64,000 nucleotides of DNA from the NCBI GenBank assembly GCA_902760865.1, contig CACWID010000002.1, positions 124,001-188,000 of the forward strand, read 5' to 3'. The notes under the pieces were generated by a model, which was not told the origin of the DNA, made no database searches, and saw only the letters and a program-made list of their open reading frames with translations. Shown here one piece after another: positions 8,076 through 15,500 of this stretch (position 1 is its first letter; every line of letters starts with the position of its first letter). This DNA comes from an uncultured Bacteroidales bacterium. Its GTDB lineage: Bacteria > Bacteroidota > Bacteroidia > Bacteroidales > Muribaculaceae. A program made the position numbers and the translations under genes.

Positions 8076-9185
8076 ATGAAACGCAACAATACCAACCTGT
8101 CGATCTGCAAAGCGATAGCCATCATCCTGATGTGTGCGGGCCACACCGAGGGACCCAAACTGCTCATGGACTTTATCTACCTGTTTCACATGCCGCTGTT
8201 CTTCATCGCGGCAGGCTACTTCTTTGACAAGAAATACCTGAGCGACCCGTGGACCTTCTGCGTGAAGCGGGTCAAGGGGTTGTATGTGCCCTTTGTCAAG
8301 TGGAGCGTCTTCTTCCTGGTCTTCCACAACCTGTTTTTCAAGATCGGGCTGATGAATGAGCAGTACGGCAACTGGGCGAACGGCGTCACCCACCCCTACG
8401 ACTGGTTCCAGTTCTGGCAGCGGCTGGTACACATCATCTTCTCGATGGGCGGCTATGACGAGTTCCTGGCGGGCGCCTTCTGGTTCTTCAGGGCGCTGCT
8501 GGTGTCGAGCATCGTGTTCCTCATCCTCTACCTGCTGCTCTACGGCCGCCAAAAGTGGCTCACCCACAGCACGGTGCCCATCGTGATTGCCGTACTCGCC
8601 GTCGGGTTCGCATGGTTCAAGGTCGCCAACGGGCTGAAGATTGCCACCATCGTGCAGGGCGGCATCCGCGAGTGTTGGGGCGTGCTGTTCTTTGCCGTGG
8701 GCGTACTCTATCGGCGCCACGAGAGCCGCATCCCCGAACACTGGGCATTGACGCTGCTCTATGCCGCGCTGCTCGTGGGCGGGGCGGCATTGGGTTTCCA
8801 GGGCATGGCGCTCAAGGTAAACCTGAGGACGGTGGCCACCCTGCCAGTCACCGGCGCCATCGGCTTCCTGATGGTCCATTCCGTCGCCTCGTGGCTCGAC
8901 CGCCACGAGGGCGTAGTGAAGCGCTTCCTGGTCTATTGCGGCAACAACACGCTCTATATCTACGTCTTCCACATCATCTCCTTCAAACTCGTGTCGGCGC
9001 TCAAGATCTGGTACTACGGCCTCGACTGGGGGCAGATAGGTTGCCACATGGTCATCCATGAGCACAGCACGACCGACCTCTTCTGGGTGCTCTATACCAT
9101 CGTCGGCACCGCAGTGCCGCTGTTGGGCATCACCTTGTATCGCTCGCTGCGCTCGCAGGTTAGAGATGCTCGCTGTGCTCGCTGA
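8076..9185 (+). CDS. Acyltransferase 3 family membrane protein
   Basis: 369-residue polytopic membrane protein of the acyltransferase 3 (OafA/NodX-like) family. It has about ten hydrophobic segments. The N-terminal signature NLSICKAIAIILMCAGHTEG contains the conserved histidine (about residue 23) expected for acyl transfer, and LFHMPLFFIAAGYFF follows. Family members transfer acetyl or succinyl groups from a cytoplasmic donor to exported glycans or lipids. Gene context gives no clear substrate: it follows the GH9-CE4 gene across a repeat and is probably transcribed separately. The final few residues (DARCAR) are coded by a small GCTCGCTG duplication that runs into a short heptamer array, so the natural C-terminus may have been altered. 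Confidence 0.85.
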   Translation: MKRNNTNLSICKAIAIILMCAGHTEGPKLLMDFIYLFHMPLFFIAAGYFFDKKYLSDPWTFCVKRVKGLYVPFVKWSVFFLVFHNLFFKIGLMNEQYGNWANGVTHPYDWFQFWQRLVHIIFSMGGYDEFLAGAFWFFRALLVSSIVFLILYLLLYGRQKWLTHSTVPIVIAVLAVGFAWFKVANGLKIATIVQGGIRECWGVLFFAVGVLYRRHESRIPEHWALTLLYAALLVGGAALGFQGMALKVNLRTVATLPVTGAIGFLMVHSVASWLDRHEGVVKRFLVYCGNNTLYIYVFHIISFKLVSALKIWYYGLDWGQIGCHMVIHEHSTTDLFWVLYTIVGTAVPLLGITLYRSLRSQVRDARCAR

Positions 9186-9465
9186 TTAGTGATTAGAGAT
9201 TAGTGAGGCATCCGCATTCCTCTTAAAAACTACGAATTACGCTAATTATACTAATTTAGCATCCGCGTTCTTATTATTTCAAATTTCACTAATTAGGCAT
9301 CCGCACTCCAGTCAAACGCGGATGCTTAATCTGTTTAATCCGTAAAATCCGCCGACAGCAAAGAAACGCGGATACCTAATTATTGCGAGCACATGCGAGC
9401 GAACTTAATCATCTTCGCGTCTTAGCGTCTTAGCGTGAGGCAAAGGAGCGCTGATGGCCTTGTAT
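9186..9465. repeat. Repeat-filled intergenic region (GCATCCGC and period-7/8/9 units)
   Basis: 280 bp between convergent genes. It holds short heptamer units (gattagt), several copies of GCATCCGC or its complement (about 9208, 9256, 9298 and 9319), a period-9 run (ttaatctgt, ttaatccgt, aaaatccgc) and a period-8 run (cttcgcgt, cttagcgt, cttagcgt, 9413-9436). No gene or clear terminator is seen. Confidence 0.7.
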
Positions 9466-10440
9466 TTATTGTTTTCCTTTGGGGCGGGGCTTGCTGATGT
9501 AGTAGGAGAAGGCAAGGATGATGAGCAGGAAAGCCAAGGCGATGGGGACGTTGAGGAAAAATCCCCTGGCCACATCCACTCGCTGCTCGCGCAGGAGATG
9601 GAAGCCGTAGTTGGTGTTCAACAGGATAGACAACAAGGTGAAGCCGCAAACGAATGCCAGAATCACACGCCACAGGGTGCCCCACACGCCGTAGCCGAAC
9701 AGTTGCCTGTAAGTGACATAAATCATGACCGCGCCCAGGAGCGCCACGAGCAACCCCTGTGCCGTGATATCATACAGCATGTTCAGGATCAGGAGCATCG
9801 CGGTGCTGAAGACCTGGACGAAGAAGCCCTGCGGGAGCGTGTGGTGCGGATTGCGCGGGGCAAAGCGGAAGATGTAATAGATAGGGATAATCAGGAACGA
9901 CAGCAGTATCAGGGAGAACACATCGGGGTGGGTGTTGAGCCACATGAACACTTTGTTCAGATAATCGCTGGGAGGAGGGAAAACACCATTGAGGTGGACA
10001 TTGAGCCACGAGAAGACATCAGTGACATAGGACATCTTTTCTCCGGACATCGTCTTGACCATACCATTGATGGCACCCGTGAGGAAATCGACAATCACAC
10101 CCATCACGCCGACAATTACCAGCATCTTGACGGGCGGGAAACTCACCTGGCGCTTGCCGCTGATGTAATCGCTGATCATATAGCCCGGACGCAGAAACAG
10201 CTGCAGCAGCGTGTAGGGCAACGACCGCGAGTGCATGCCCCACACCTCGGCGACGCTGCGCCACACGCTGCGCCACGTGATGGAGCCCAGTCCCGACTTC
10301 TGGGAGCAATAGGGGCAATAGTTGCCCACGAAGTCATGCCCGCAGTTGTTGCAATGCTGGGTGTCCTGGCTGTCGAACTCGTTATCAAACGGGTCCCGCT
10401 GCCACGTCCTGAATCGCCGATATGCTGCCTTGAAATCCAT
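9466..10440 (-). CDS. DUF3667 membrane protein
   Basis: 324-residue membrane protein. The N-terminus carries the DUF3667 zinc-ribbon-like motif CNNCGHDFVGNYCPYCSQ (about residues 30-47), two CxxC pairs, then ITWRS and a conserved RPGYMISDYISGKRQ segment leading into five or so membrane helices. The function of DUF3667 is unknown. It lies downstream of two PepSY-like genes on the same strand and has a paralogue at 11954, itself next to a second pair of PepSY-like genes. A MITE-like element separates it from its upstream neighbour, so co-transcription is uncertain. Confidence 0.8.
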   Translation of the reverse strand: MDFKAAYRRFRTWQRDPFDNEFDSQDTQHCNNCGHDFVGNYCPYCSQKSGLGSITWRSVWRSVAEVWGMHSRSLPYTLLQLFLRPGYMISDYISGKRQVSFPPVKMLVIVGVMGVIVDFLTGAINGMVKTMSGEKMSYVTDVFSWLNVHLNGVFPPPSDYLNKVFMWLNTHPDVFSLILLSFLIIPIYYIFRFAPRNPHHTLPQGFFVQVFSTAMLLILNMLYDITAQGLLVALLGAVMIYVTYRQLFGYGVWGTLWRVILAFVCGFTLLSILLNTNYGFHLLREQRVDVARGFFLNVPIALAFLLIILAFSYYISKPRPKGKQ

Positions 10441-10451
10441 CGGTTTTATTT

Positions 10452-10653
10452 AACGTGAGTTCGAGGAAAATAAAGTAATGATAGCCAGTTCCCCCTCTTG
10501 GTTAAGAGGAGGTGCCCGTTAGGTCGGGGGCGTTCGTGCTACAGCGACAAATAACCTTAATCGGTAGCATCAACGCCCCCCGCCCCCTCTAATCTTAGAG
10601 GGGGAGTTGCTGACGCATTGAGTATCAAAACAAATTTTCATCGAGTTCACGAT
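10452..10653. repeat. MITE-like element, copy 2 (both terminal repeats)
   Basis: 202-bp element bounded by AACGTGAGTTCGAGGAAAA on the left and the inverted ttttcatcgagttcacgat on the right. The core holds CCCCCTCTAATCTTAGAGGGGG and a GC-rich 'aacgccccccg' block. Its length is almost identical to that of the copy at 46558. Confidence 0.85.
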
Positions 10654-10741
10654 ATTTAGGCTTTAGGTGTTAGGCTTTGCGGGCATCCGCCGCCTAACAC
10701 CTAATACCTAACGCCTATATTCTAATACCTAGAGCCTAAGA
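10654..10741. repeat. Heptamer array with 13-bp inverted repeat
   Basis: TTAGGTGTTAGGC (10663-10675) and its exact complement GCCTAACACCTAA (10692-10704) form a hairpin, followed by further CCTAANN heptamers up to the PepSY stop. It could act as a terminator for the PepSY-like gene. Confidence 0.75.
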
Positions 10742-11182
10742 TCAATCGTCGTAGTCCACGTCGATGACCTGGTAGTTGCGGTTGAACTCAATCTCCATGC
10801 CGTTGTTGAGCTTCACCTCAAAGACGCTGCGGTGACGCTCAATCTTGATGACGGACTTGCCGGGATAGTGCTGGCTGATGTAGCTGCTGATCTGAGCAGG
10901 AACTGCATCGTTGGGCACCTTGCCGCTATAGCACTCGATGTCCTTCCAGTTACCATTCTTGTCAAACTCAATCTTCTCACCGCTCTCGTAGCGGATGGTG
11001 AAGTCGTCCCAGTCGGCAGTCACCAACAGGGGCACCTTAGTGGCGAAATTCGCCTTGAGGAAGATCTGTGCTGCCTGCGGCAGCTGATCGTAGGTAATCA
11101 CGCGATCATCGTCATCGGCACTCATCGTCAGGCTCATGGTCATGACCATAGCCATCAACAGTAAAAATTTAATCTTCTTCAT
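10742..11182 (-). CDS. PepSY-like periplasmic protein
   Basis: 146-residue exported protein with a signal peptide (residues 1-22) and two PepSY-like (beta-lactamase-inhibitor-like, PF11396-type) units, each about 55 residues. Conserved pieces are ITYDQLPQAAQIFL, DWDDFTIRYESGEKIEFDKN and the second-unit VFEVKLNNGMEIEFNRN. Such proteins are small secreted or periplasmic domains in Bacteroidetes; the proposed role is inhibition of or binding to exported enzymes, but this is not proven. It is the paralogue of 12872-13303, with most key positions identical. It lies 95 bp downstream of a PepSY lipoprotein in the same orientation. Confidence 0.85.
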   Translation of the reverse strand: MKKIKFLLLMAMVMTMSLTMSADDDDRVITYDQLPQAAQIFLKANFATKVPLLVTADWDDFTIRYESGEKIEFDKNGNWKDIECYSGKVPNDAVPAQISSYISQHYPGKSVIKIERHRSVFEVKLNNGMEIEFNRNYQVIDVDYDD

Positions 11183-11277
11183 AATCAGTTTTTAGTTGTC
11201 AGTTTCTAGTTTCTAGTTCATGATTGTCGCGAGAGCAGATGCTTCACTAATCACTAATCTGCAAGCGATAGCGAGCA
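11183..11277. repeat. Short heptamer runs between PepSY genes
   Basis: Contains ctagttt heptamers near 11200-11216 and cactaat/tcactaat units near 11243-11262. No hairpin or promoter is evident. Confidence 0.55.
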
Positions 11278-11715
11278 TCAATCGTCCATTTCTATCAGGG
11301 CTCCCTGCTTGTTGTACTTCAGCTCGACGCCGGTGGCCAGTTCAATCTCATAGCCGTTACGCTCCTTGTCGATCTTGGTAACGAAGGCTCCGGGGAAATT
11401 GGCCTGGAGATGGGTAGCGATCGGCGCGGGAATCAACTGTGCGGGAACAGGCTGCGTCATGGGGCTTTCAACCTTGTCCCACGTGTCGTCGGTGTCAAAC
11501 TCGACGTGAGAGCCATCGGCCAAGAAAACCTCATACTTCCAGCCAGTCAGCTCAAGGTCTTTCTGGGCGAAAGTGATGGTCTGACCAGGATAGGTCTGCT
11601 GGATGAATGACATCACGGGCGCAGGTAACTCAGTAGGCAAAACGGGCTTGTCGCTACATCCCGTCATCAATAAAACTAAGGCAAAAATGCTTGATACGAT
11701 AATACTTCTCATCAT
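11278..11715 (-). CDS. PepSY-like lipoprotein
   Basis: 145-residue predicted lipoprotein with signal sequence and lipobox (LLMTGC, Cys about residue 20), then two PepSY-like units (LPAPVMSFIQQTYPG...WKYEVFLADGSHVEFD and IPAPIATHLQANFPG...NGYEIELATGVELKYN). It resembles the lipoprotein at 13330-13899 but lacks that protein's Gln/Pro/Ala-rich linker. It is first in a minus-strand group (PepSY lipoprotein, PepSY, DUF3667) driven by a promoter box at 11737-11745. Function unknown; the lipid anchor suggests it works at the outer or inner membrane face in the periplasm. Confidence 0.85.
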   Translation of the reverse strand: MMRSIIVSSIFALVLLMTGCSDKPVLPTELPAPVMSFIQQTYPGQTITFAQKDLELTGWKYEVFLADGSHVEFDTDDTWDKVESPMTQPVPAQLIPAPIATHLQANFPGAFVTKIDKERNGYEIELATGVELKYNKQGALIEMDD

Positions 11716-11736
11716 ACTTGTCTATTATTAAATTGT

Positions 11737-11745
11737 GCAAATATA
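11737..11745 (-). promoter_or_regulatory. -7 promoter box TATATTTGC
   Basis: Matches TAnnTTTG on the minus strand, 22 bp upstream of the PepSY lipoprotein start. Confidence 0.65.
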
Positions 11746-11891
11746 CGCCTTTTTCTTATCATAAAAAGCAAGAATCCCATAAAAATAGTGTTATACTCCT
11801 ATTATTGAGACTCCAAGAACGCTCGTTAGGTGTTATAGGGCGCTCTTGTTATGATAATTGATGAATAAATGTCAGTTTTTCGGAGCTGGGA

Positions 11892-11923
11892 TTTGTTTGG
11901 TGGCGGTTTTTAAGTAATTTTGC
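11892..11923 (+). promoter_or_regulatory. Promoter: TTTG then TAATTTTGC
   Basis: A TTTG (-33 type) at 11892-11895 is followed 19 bp later by TAATTTTGC (11915-11923), the standard Bacteroidetes spacing, 30 bp before the DUF3667 start. Confidence 0.7.
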
Positions 11924-11953
11924 GCTGATCAATATTCAAGTATCATACATAGA

Positions 11954-12805
11954 ATGAATCTGCAACAATTCAAAAGAGATTTTAAGCGCTTTAAGCGTTG
12001 GGTGCGACAGACGCCCAAGTTCCGTCATATAAGCAATGATGAGCATCGTTGCCAATGCTGCGGGCACAACTATCACGGGAACTATTGTCCGCGCTGCTCC
12101 CAAAAGGCTGGTCTTGGGCGCATCACTTGGCGCAGTATTCACGTTGGTCTGATGGACGTATGGGGCCTGGGATCACGATCGATACCTCTGTCTATTTGGC
12201 AGCTATTGTATCGCCCGGGTTATTTCATCAGTGACTATATCAATGGCAAACGGCAGTTGAGTTTTCCGCCAGTCAAGATGCTGTTTATCATCACTTTCAT
12301 CTATGCTAATGTCTTCTATTGGTTTTTCCCCGAAGTGTTGAATCTGCCGTTGGAGGAACAGGGAGAGATAGGTTATAAGTTGTGGATCAGGCAACACTAT
12401 AGTTTGGCCATGCTGGTCATGTCGGTTCTAGCCATCATCCCCACATGGGTCATCTTCAGGCGCTCGCCACGCAACCCTCATCACACGATTCCTGAGGGAT
12501 TCTTCATCCAAGTGCTCCTCCAGACGCTCACCATCGTGCTGTCATTATTGACAATACCGCTTGATTTTATCAAATCCGATTTCAGCACTGCCGCTTACGA
12601 CTTGTTGATTATGGCTTATTTTTTCATCGCTTATAAACAATTATTCGGTTTTGGAATATGGGGAACCCTATGGCGCCAAACTTTGGTTTCCACTTGTGTA
12701 CTTTTTTTCTTTATGTTCTTGATTTGGGTATTCTATCCCTCAATGATTGACACCGTTATAGAAGTACTGGACGTCTTCGGTTATTATACCGAGTATATCT
12801 TATAG
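11954..12805 (+). CDS. DUF3667 membrane protein (paralogue)
   Basis: 283-residue paralogue of 9466-10440. It has the same N-terminal two-CxxC motif (CQCCGHNYHGNYCPRCSQ), ITWRS, RPGYFISDYINGKRQLSFPP and about five membrane helices, with a shorter C-terminal part. Codon use is noticeably more AT-rich than in the left paralogue. It is followed at 12872 and 13330 by PepSY-like genes in the same order as the left block, although an internal promoter box precedes the first of them. Function unknown. Confidence 0.8.
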   Translation: MNLQQFKRDFKRFKRWVRQTPKFRHISNDEHRCQCCGHNYHGNYCPRCSQKAGLGRITWRSIHVGLMDVWGLGSRSIPLSIWQLLYRPGYFISDYINGKRQLSFPPVKMLFIITFIYANVFYWFFPEVLNLPLEEQGEIGYKLWIRQHYSLAMLVMSVLAIIPTWVIFRRSPRNPHHTIPEGFFIQVLLQTLTIVLSLLTIPLDFIKSDFSTAAYDLLIMAYFFIAYKQLFGFGIWGTLWRQTLVSTCVLFFFMFLIWVFYPSMIDTVIEVLDVFGYYTEYIL

Positions 12806-12824
12806 GCCATTTCAAGAATTGTTG

Positions 12825-12833
12825 TACCTTTGC
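12825..12833 (+). promoter_or_regulatory. -7 promoter box TACCTTTGC
   Basis: Consensus box 39 bp upstream of the PepSY start at 12872, with TTG triplets just upstream. It suggests the two PepSY genes can be expressed without DUF3667. Confidence 0.65.
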
Positions 12834-12871
12834 TGCGCAAAACCATATCTATCTACTAAAACTTTTATTAT

Positions 12872-13303
12872 ATGAAAAGCATTAAAGCAATCGTTTTGTT
12901 GGCCGCCATGCTGATGATGAGTTTCAGCGCCAAGGCCGACCATGACCAAGTGATTACTTTTGACCAGATGCCCGAGGCAGCCCAGGCTTTCCACAAGCAG
13001 TATTTTGCAGGCAAGGTGCCCCTCGTAGTGACCGTTGATTGGGATGACTACACCATCCGCTACGAGAGCGGTGAGAAGGTGGAGTTTGACAAGCAGGGCA
13101 ACTGGAAAGAGATCGACTGCCGCGCTTCGCTCGTTCCTGTGGAACTGATACCCGAGGAGATCAAGTCGAACATCAATTCCACCTTCCCCGGTGCCATCAT
13201 CCTCAAGCTCGACCGCAACCGTCGCGGCTATGAAGTGAAACTCAACAATGGCCTCGAAGTGGAGTACAGCCCCACATTCCAAGTCATCGACATTGACGAC
13301 TAA
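12872..13303 (+). CDS. PepSY-like periplasmic protein (paralogue)
   Basis: 143-residue exported protein with a signal peptide (about 22 residues, ending SAKA) and two PepSY-like units: ITFDQMPEAAQAFHKQYF, DWDDYTIRYESGEKVEFDKQ, then IPEEIKSNINSTFPGA and YEVKLNNGLEVEYSP. It is strikingly similar to 10742-11182, including the run WDD(F/Y)TIRYESGEK, so the two are recent or constrained duplicates. It is separated by 26 bp from the downstream lipoprotein and probably forms an operon with it. Confidence 0.85.
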   Translation: MKSIKAIVLLAAMLMMSFSAKADHDQVITFDQMPEAAQAFHKQYFAGKVPLVVTVDWDDYTIRYESGEKVEFDKQGNWKEIDCRASLVPVELIPEEIKSNINSTFPGAIILKLDRNRRGYEVKLNNGLEVEYSPTFQVIDIDD

Positions 13304-13329
13304 TTCACATTACTATTAAACCCAAACCA

Positions 13330-13899
13330 ATGAACAAGATGCATATTAAAGTATTATCCCTGGGCGTTGCCCTCTTCACGCTTGTTGCCTGCACCGGTAA
13401 TAATAATGATGCCGCTTATCAGCAGCAGCAAGTCCCCGTGGCTACCGACCAGCAGCAACCGGCACAAGCCGCTCCTGTAGATTCCACCATGCCCCAGGCG
13501 CAAGACCCGGCTCAGGCCCAAGCCCAGCCCAATGCTGCCGCAGCCCAATCGTTGCCCGAAGGCATCACCACCTTCATCAAGCAGAATTTCCCCAATGCCA
13601 CGATCGCTGGCGTTGAGCCCGATCACGATCATGGCGGCATGGAGTATGACGTCTATCTGAACGACGGCACCGAACTCGACTTTGATGCCAACAACCAGTG
13701 GGAGACCATCGAATCGAGAGGAAAAGGCGTGCCCTCAGCCTTCATCCCGAAGGCTATCGCCACCTATGTAAAGAGCAATTATCAGAATATGTCCATCGTC
13801 AAGATCCACAAGGAGCACTTTGGCTATGAGATCGAACTCCCCAACGGTCTTGAGCTGAGCTTTGACCGCCAGGGCCACTTCATGGGCATGGACGACTAA
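13330..13899 (+). CDS. PepSY-like lipoprotein with Gln/Pro/Ala-rich linker
   Basis: 189-residue predicted lipoprotein (lipobox LVAC, Cys about residue 21). A disordered linker of about 50 residues rich in Gln, Pro and Ala precedes two PepSY-like units (LPEGITTFIKQNFPNA...MEYDVYLNDGTELDFD and IPKAIATYVKSN...GYEIELPNGLELSFD). The linker is absent from the paralogue at 11278 and would lift the domains away from the membrane. It is the last gene of the right-hand block; a strong terminator follows at 13927-13962. Confidence 0.85.
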   Translation: MNKMHIKVLSLGVALFTLVACTGNNNDAAYQQQQVPVATDQQQPAQAAPVDSTMPQAQDPAQAQAQPNAAAAQSLPEGITTFIKQNFPNATIAGVEPDHDHGGMEYDVYLNDGTELDFDANNQWETIESRGKGVPSAFIPKAIATYVKSNYQNMSIVKIHKEHFGYEIELPNGLELSFDRQGHFMGMDD

Positions 13900-13926
13900 G
13901 CGTCTGACATAATAAGCATTGAATAA

Positions 13927-13962
13927 ACGAGCGCCGGAGCCTGTATGGGCCTCGGCGCTCGT
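13927..13962 (+). terminator. Hairpin terminator after PepSY lipoprotein
   Basis: Stem ACGAGCGCCG / CGGCGCTCGT extended by partial pairing around the loop. It lies directly downstream of the right-hand PepSY operon. Confidence 0.7.
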
Positions 13963-13991
13963 GATGCTAGAAGCGGGTCTCGACGGGTCTT

Positions 13992-14180
13992 TTACTCTTC
14001 GGAGTCATCAAACCTGGCCTGCTCGTGGGCAAGAATCTCGTTGGGGTTGTCGCGGTAGTCCTGCTCACTGATGACGATGTACCTGAAGTAGCTGAACGGG
14101 GGCACGTCGTCGGGCAGCAGGTGCAGGGTGATGCTGCCAGGCGATGCCACGGTGCGGACTTTTCTCATCAGGCAATACAG
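13992..14180 (-). pseudogene. Remnant of an M56 (BlaR1-type) sensor peptidase
   Basis: On the minus strand an open frame of about 60 codons ending with TAA at 13992-13994 reads LYCLMRKVRT, then GSITLHLLPDDVPPFSYF, then YIVISEQDYRDNPNEILAHE. It matches, position for position, the segment around the zinc-binding motif of the intact M56 gene at 15501-16901 (SLYRLMRKGRT, GGITLHVLPGDQAPFSYF, VINERDYRDNPQEILTHELAH). In the remnant the catalytic HELAH has become HEQAR and the frame stops 7 codons later. No upstream membrane helices are left. It lies just past the stop of the aspartyl protease, so it is probably the trace of a duplicated or displaced M56 gene. Confidence 0.85.
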
Positions 14181-14184
14181 GTGA

Positions 14185-15393
14185 TTACCACCTGAGGGCG
14201 GGTGATAGCGTGATCTGTTTGGACTCGCCGTCGGTGCCGATGACGTCCAGCGTGATTTCGGGCAACCTATCGAGGCGGTATTCTTCCAGCCAGGTGTAGT
14301 CCACCACGGGCCTGCCGTTGATGGCGACGATGCGGTCGTTTAATTGCAGGCCTGCACGGGCTGCGTCTCCATCGCGCGTGAGCGATGAAACAATCCAACC
14401 CTTACCGATGTCGGTGCGGTTTCTGAAACCGAAGTCATAACTGGGCTTGAAGGGCTGGTCTTCCTTGAAACGCTTGAGGTATAGGGTATTGTGGGCAATG
14501 TCGATAATCAGGTTGAACTTGGAGAGTAACCCATTGCCGATAACACCGACATAATCTCTCTCGCCGAAGGCGCCTGTCCCCTCAGGCAGATAGGAGATGA
14601 CCTCGTTGCTGGTGGTGTCAGTGCCGATGACGATGCGCTGCGATTGCATGACGACGATTTCCTCCTGGGCCTTGTCTCCGATGCCAAACTGGGTCATGTC
14701 CTTGATGTATCGCTTGCCTGGCAGCGATTCGAGCCCGAACTGCTGGGCCGCTTTTGCCGAGAAACTGACAGAACTGCCTGCGCCGGTGTCCATGAGAAAC
14801 CATCCCTGTATGTTCTTGCCGCTAATGAGGACCTCGGCCTGAACCAGGATTCGATGGTCCTGGTAACGGATAGGCAATCTCTCATAGCCTTCAAGCGATG
14901 GATTTCCATCCGTGTAATGCTTCAAGAAGTTGTGCTCAAAGTTGATTTCCAACGGATGTTGCTCAATGTCCTTGATGCCCCAGATGCCATCGACATGGCA
15001 ATCAATCACATCCCTCAGTTTGAAGATGGGCACAATCTGATAAGTGCTATTCAACGACCCGATGCTCACTGCTGTGGAATCCAGGATGACCCGAACCCGG
15101 GTTCCGCCTGCAGCGCCACCTGTCCTGCCCCACCCCATATCCTGCGGATGCCACCCCGAAGCCGAAAAATAGACGCTGTCGATGCCGAAGATACTAGCGG
15201 CTCCCGTATCAAAGATGACATTGGCCTGATGCTCATTATCAATACAAGCCGTGACATAGAGATGCGAACGGTACAGGAACGGGATGCTGTCATTGCCCCA
15301 CGCCACTGCAGCCCATGACCAAAGGGCAGCAAGGGCGAAAATGAGCAGTCGATGATGATTTCTAGAGAATAACATATACAATAATTGATTCAT
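14185..15393 (-). CDS. Retropepsin-like aspartyl protease with C-terminal PDZ domain
   Basis: 402-residue exported protein. A signal peptide follows the ATG at 15393 (LLIFALAALWSWAAVAWG). Two retropepsin-like halves contain the active-site triplets in IFDTGAASIFG (about residue 60) and FLMDTGAGSSVSF (about residue 205). The C-terminal 90 residues form a PDZ domain (GWIVSSLTRDGDAARAGLQLNDRIVAINGRPV). This is the Bacteroidetes 'aspartyl protease family protein' layout; likely role is periplasmic proteolysis or peptide sensing. A longer in-frame start at 15456 would run through a palindromic repeat (15421-15458) and is rejected. It lies next to, and on the same strand as, an M56 sensor. Confidence 0.8.
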   Translation of the reverse strand: MNQLLYMLFSRNHHRLLIFALAALWSWAAVAWGNDSIPFLYRSHLYVTACIDNEHQANVIFDTGAASIFGIDSVYFSASGWHPQDMGWGRTGGAAGGTRVRVILDSTAVSIGSLNSTYQIVPIFKLRDVIDCHVDGIWGIKDIEQHPLEINFEHNFLKHYTDGNPSLEGYERLPIRYQDHRILVQAEVLISGKNIQGWFLMDTGAGSSVSFSAKAAQQFGLESLPGKRYIKDMTQFGIGDKAQEEIVVMQSQRIVIGTDTTSNEVISYLPEGTGAFGERDYVGVIGNGLLSKFNLIIDIAHNTLYLKRFKEDQPFKPSYDFGFRNRTDIGKGWIVSSLTRDGDAARAGLQLNDRIVAINGRPVVDYTWLEEYRLDRLPEITLDVIGTDGESKQITLSPALRW

Positions 15394-15420
15394 TGTCAAT
15401 AATTTGCACCCATCGTAGAT

Positions 15421-15458
15421 AACGTGAGTCCGATGAAATCTGATCGTCGAACTCACGC
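15421..15458. repeat. Solo terminal-repeat hairpin of the MITE-like family
   Basis: AACGTGAGTCCGATGAAAT is followed almost at once by its inverted partner gatcgtcgaactcacg. These are the two ends of the 200-bp element (copies at 10452 and 46558) with the core missing, which leaves a hairpin of about 15 bp. Confidence 0.75.
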
Positions 15459-15500
15459 CACTTTAATAACTAAGGATACATGCTGAGAATGCGGCCGCAT

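Noticed and set aside
15394-15456. Extended N-terminus of the aspartyl protease
   Set aside because: The extra 21 codons cover a palindromic repeat remnant and put non-signal residues in front of a good signal peptide at 15393.
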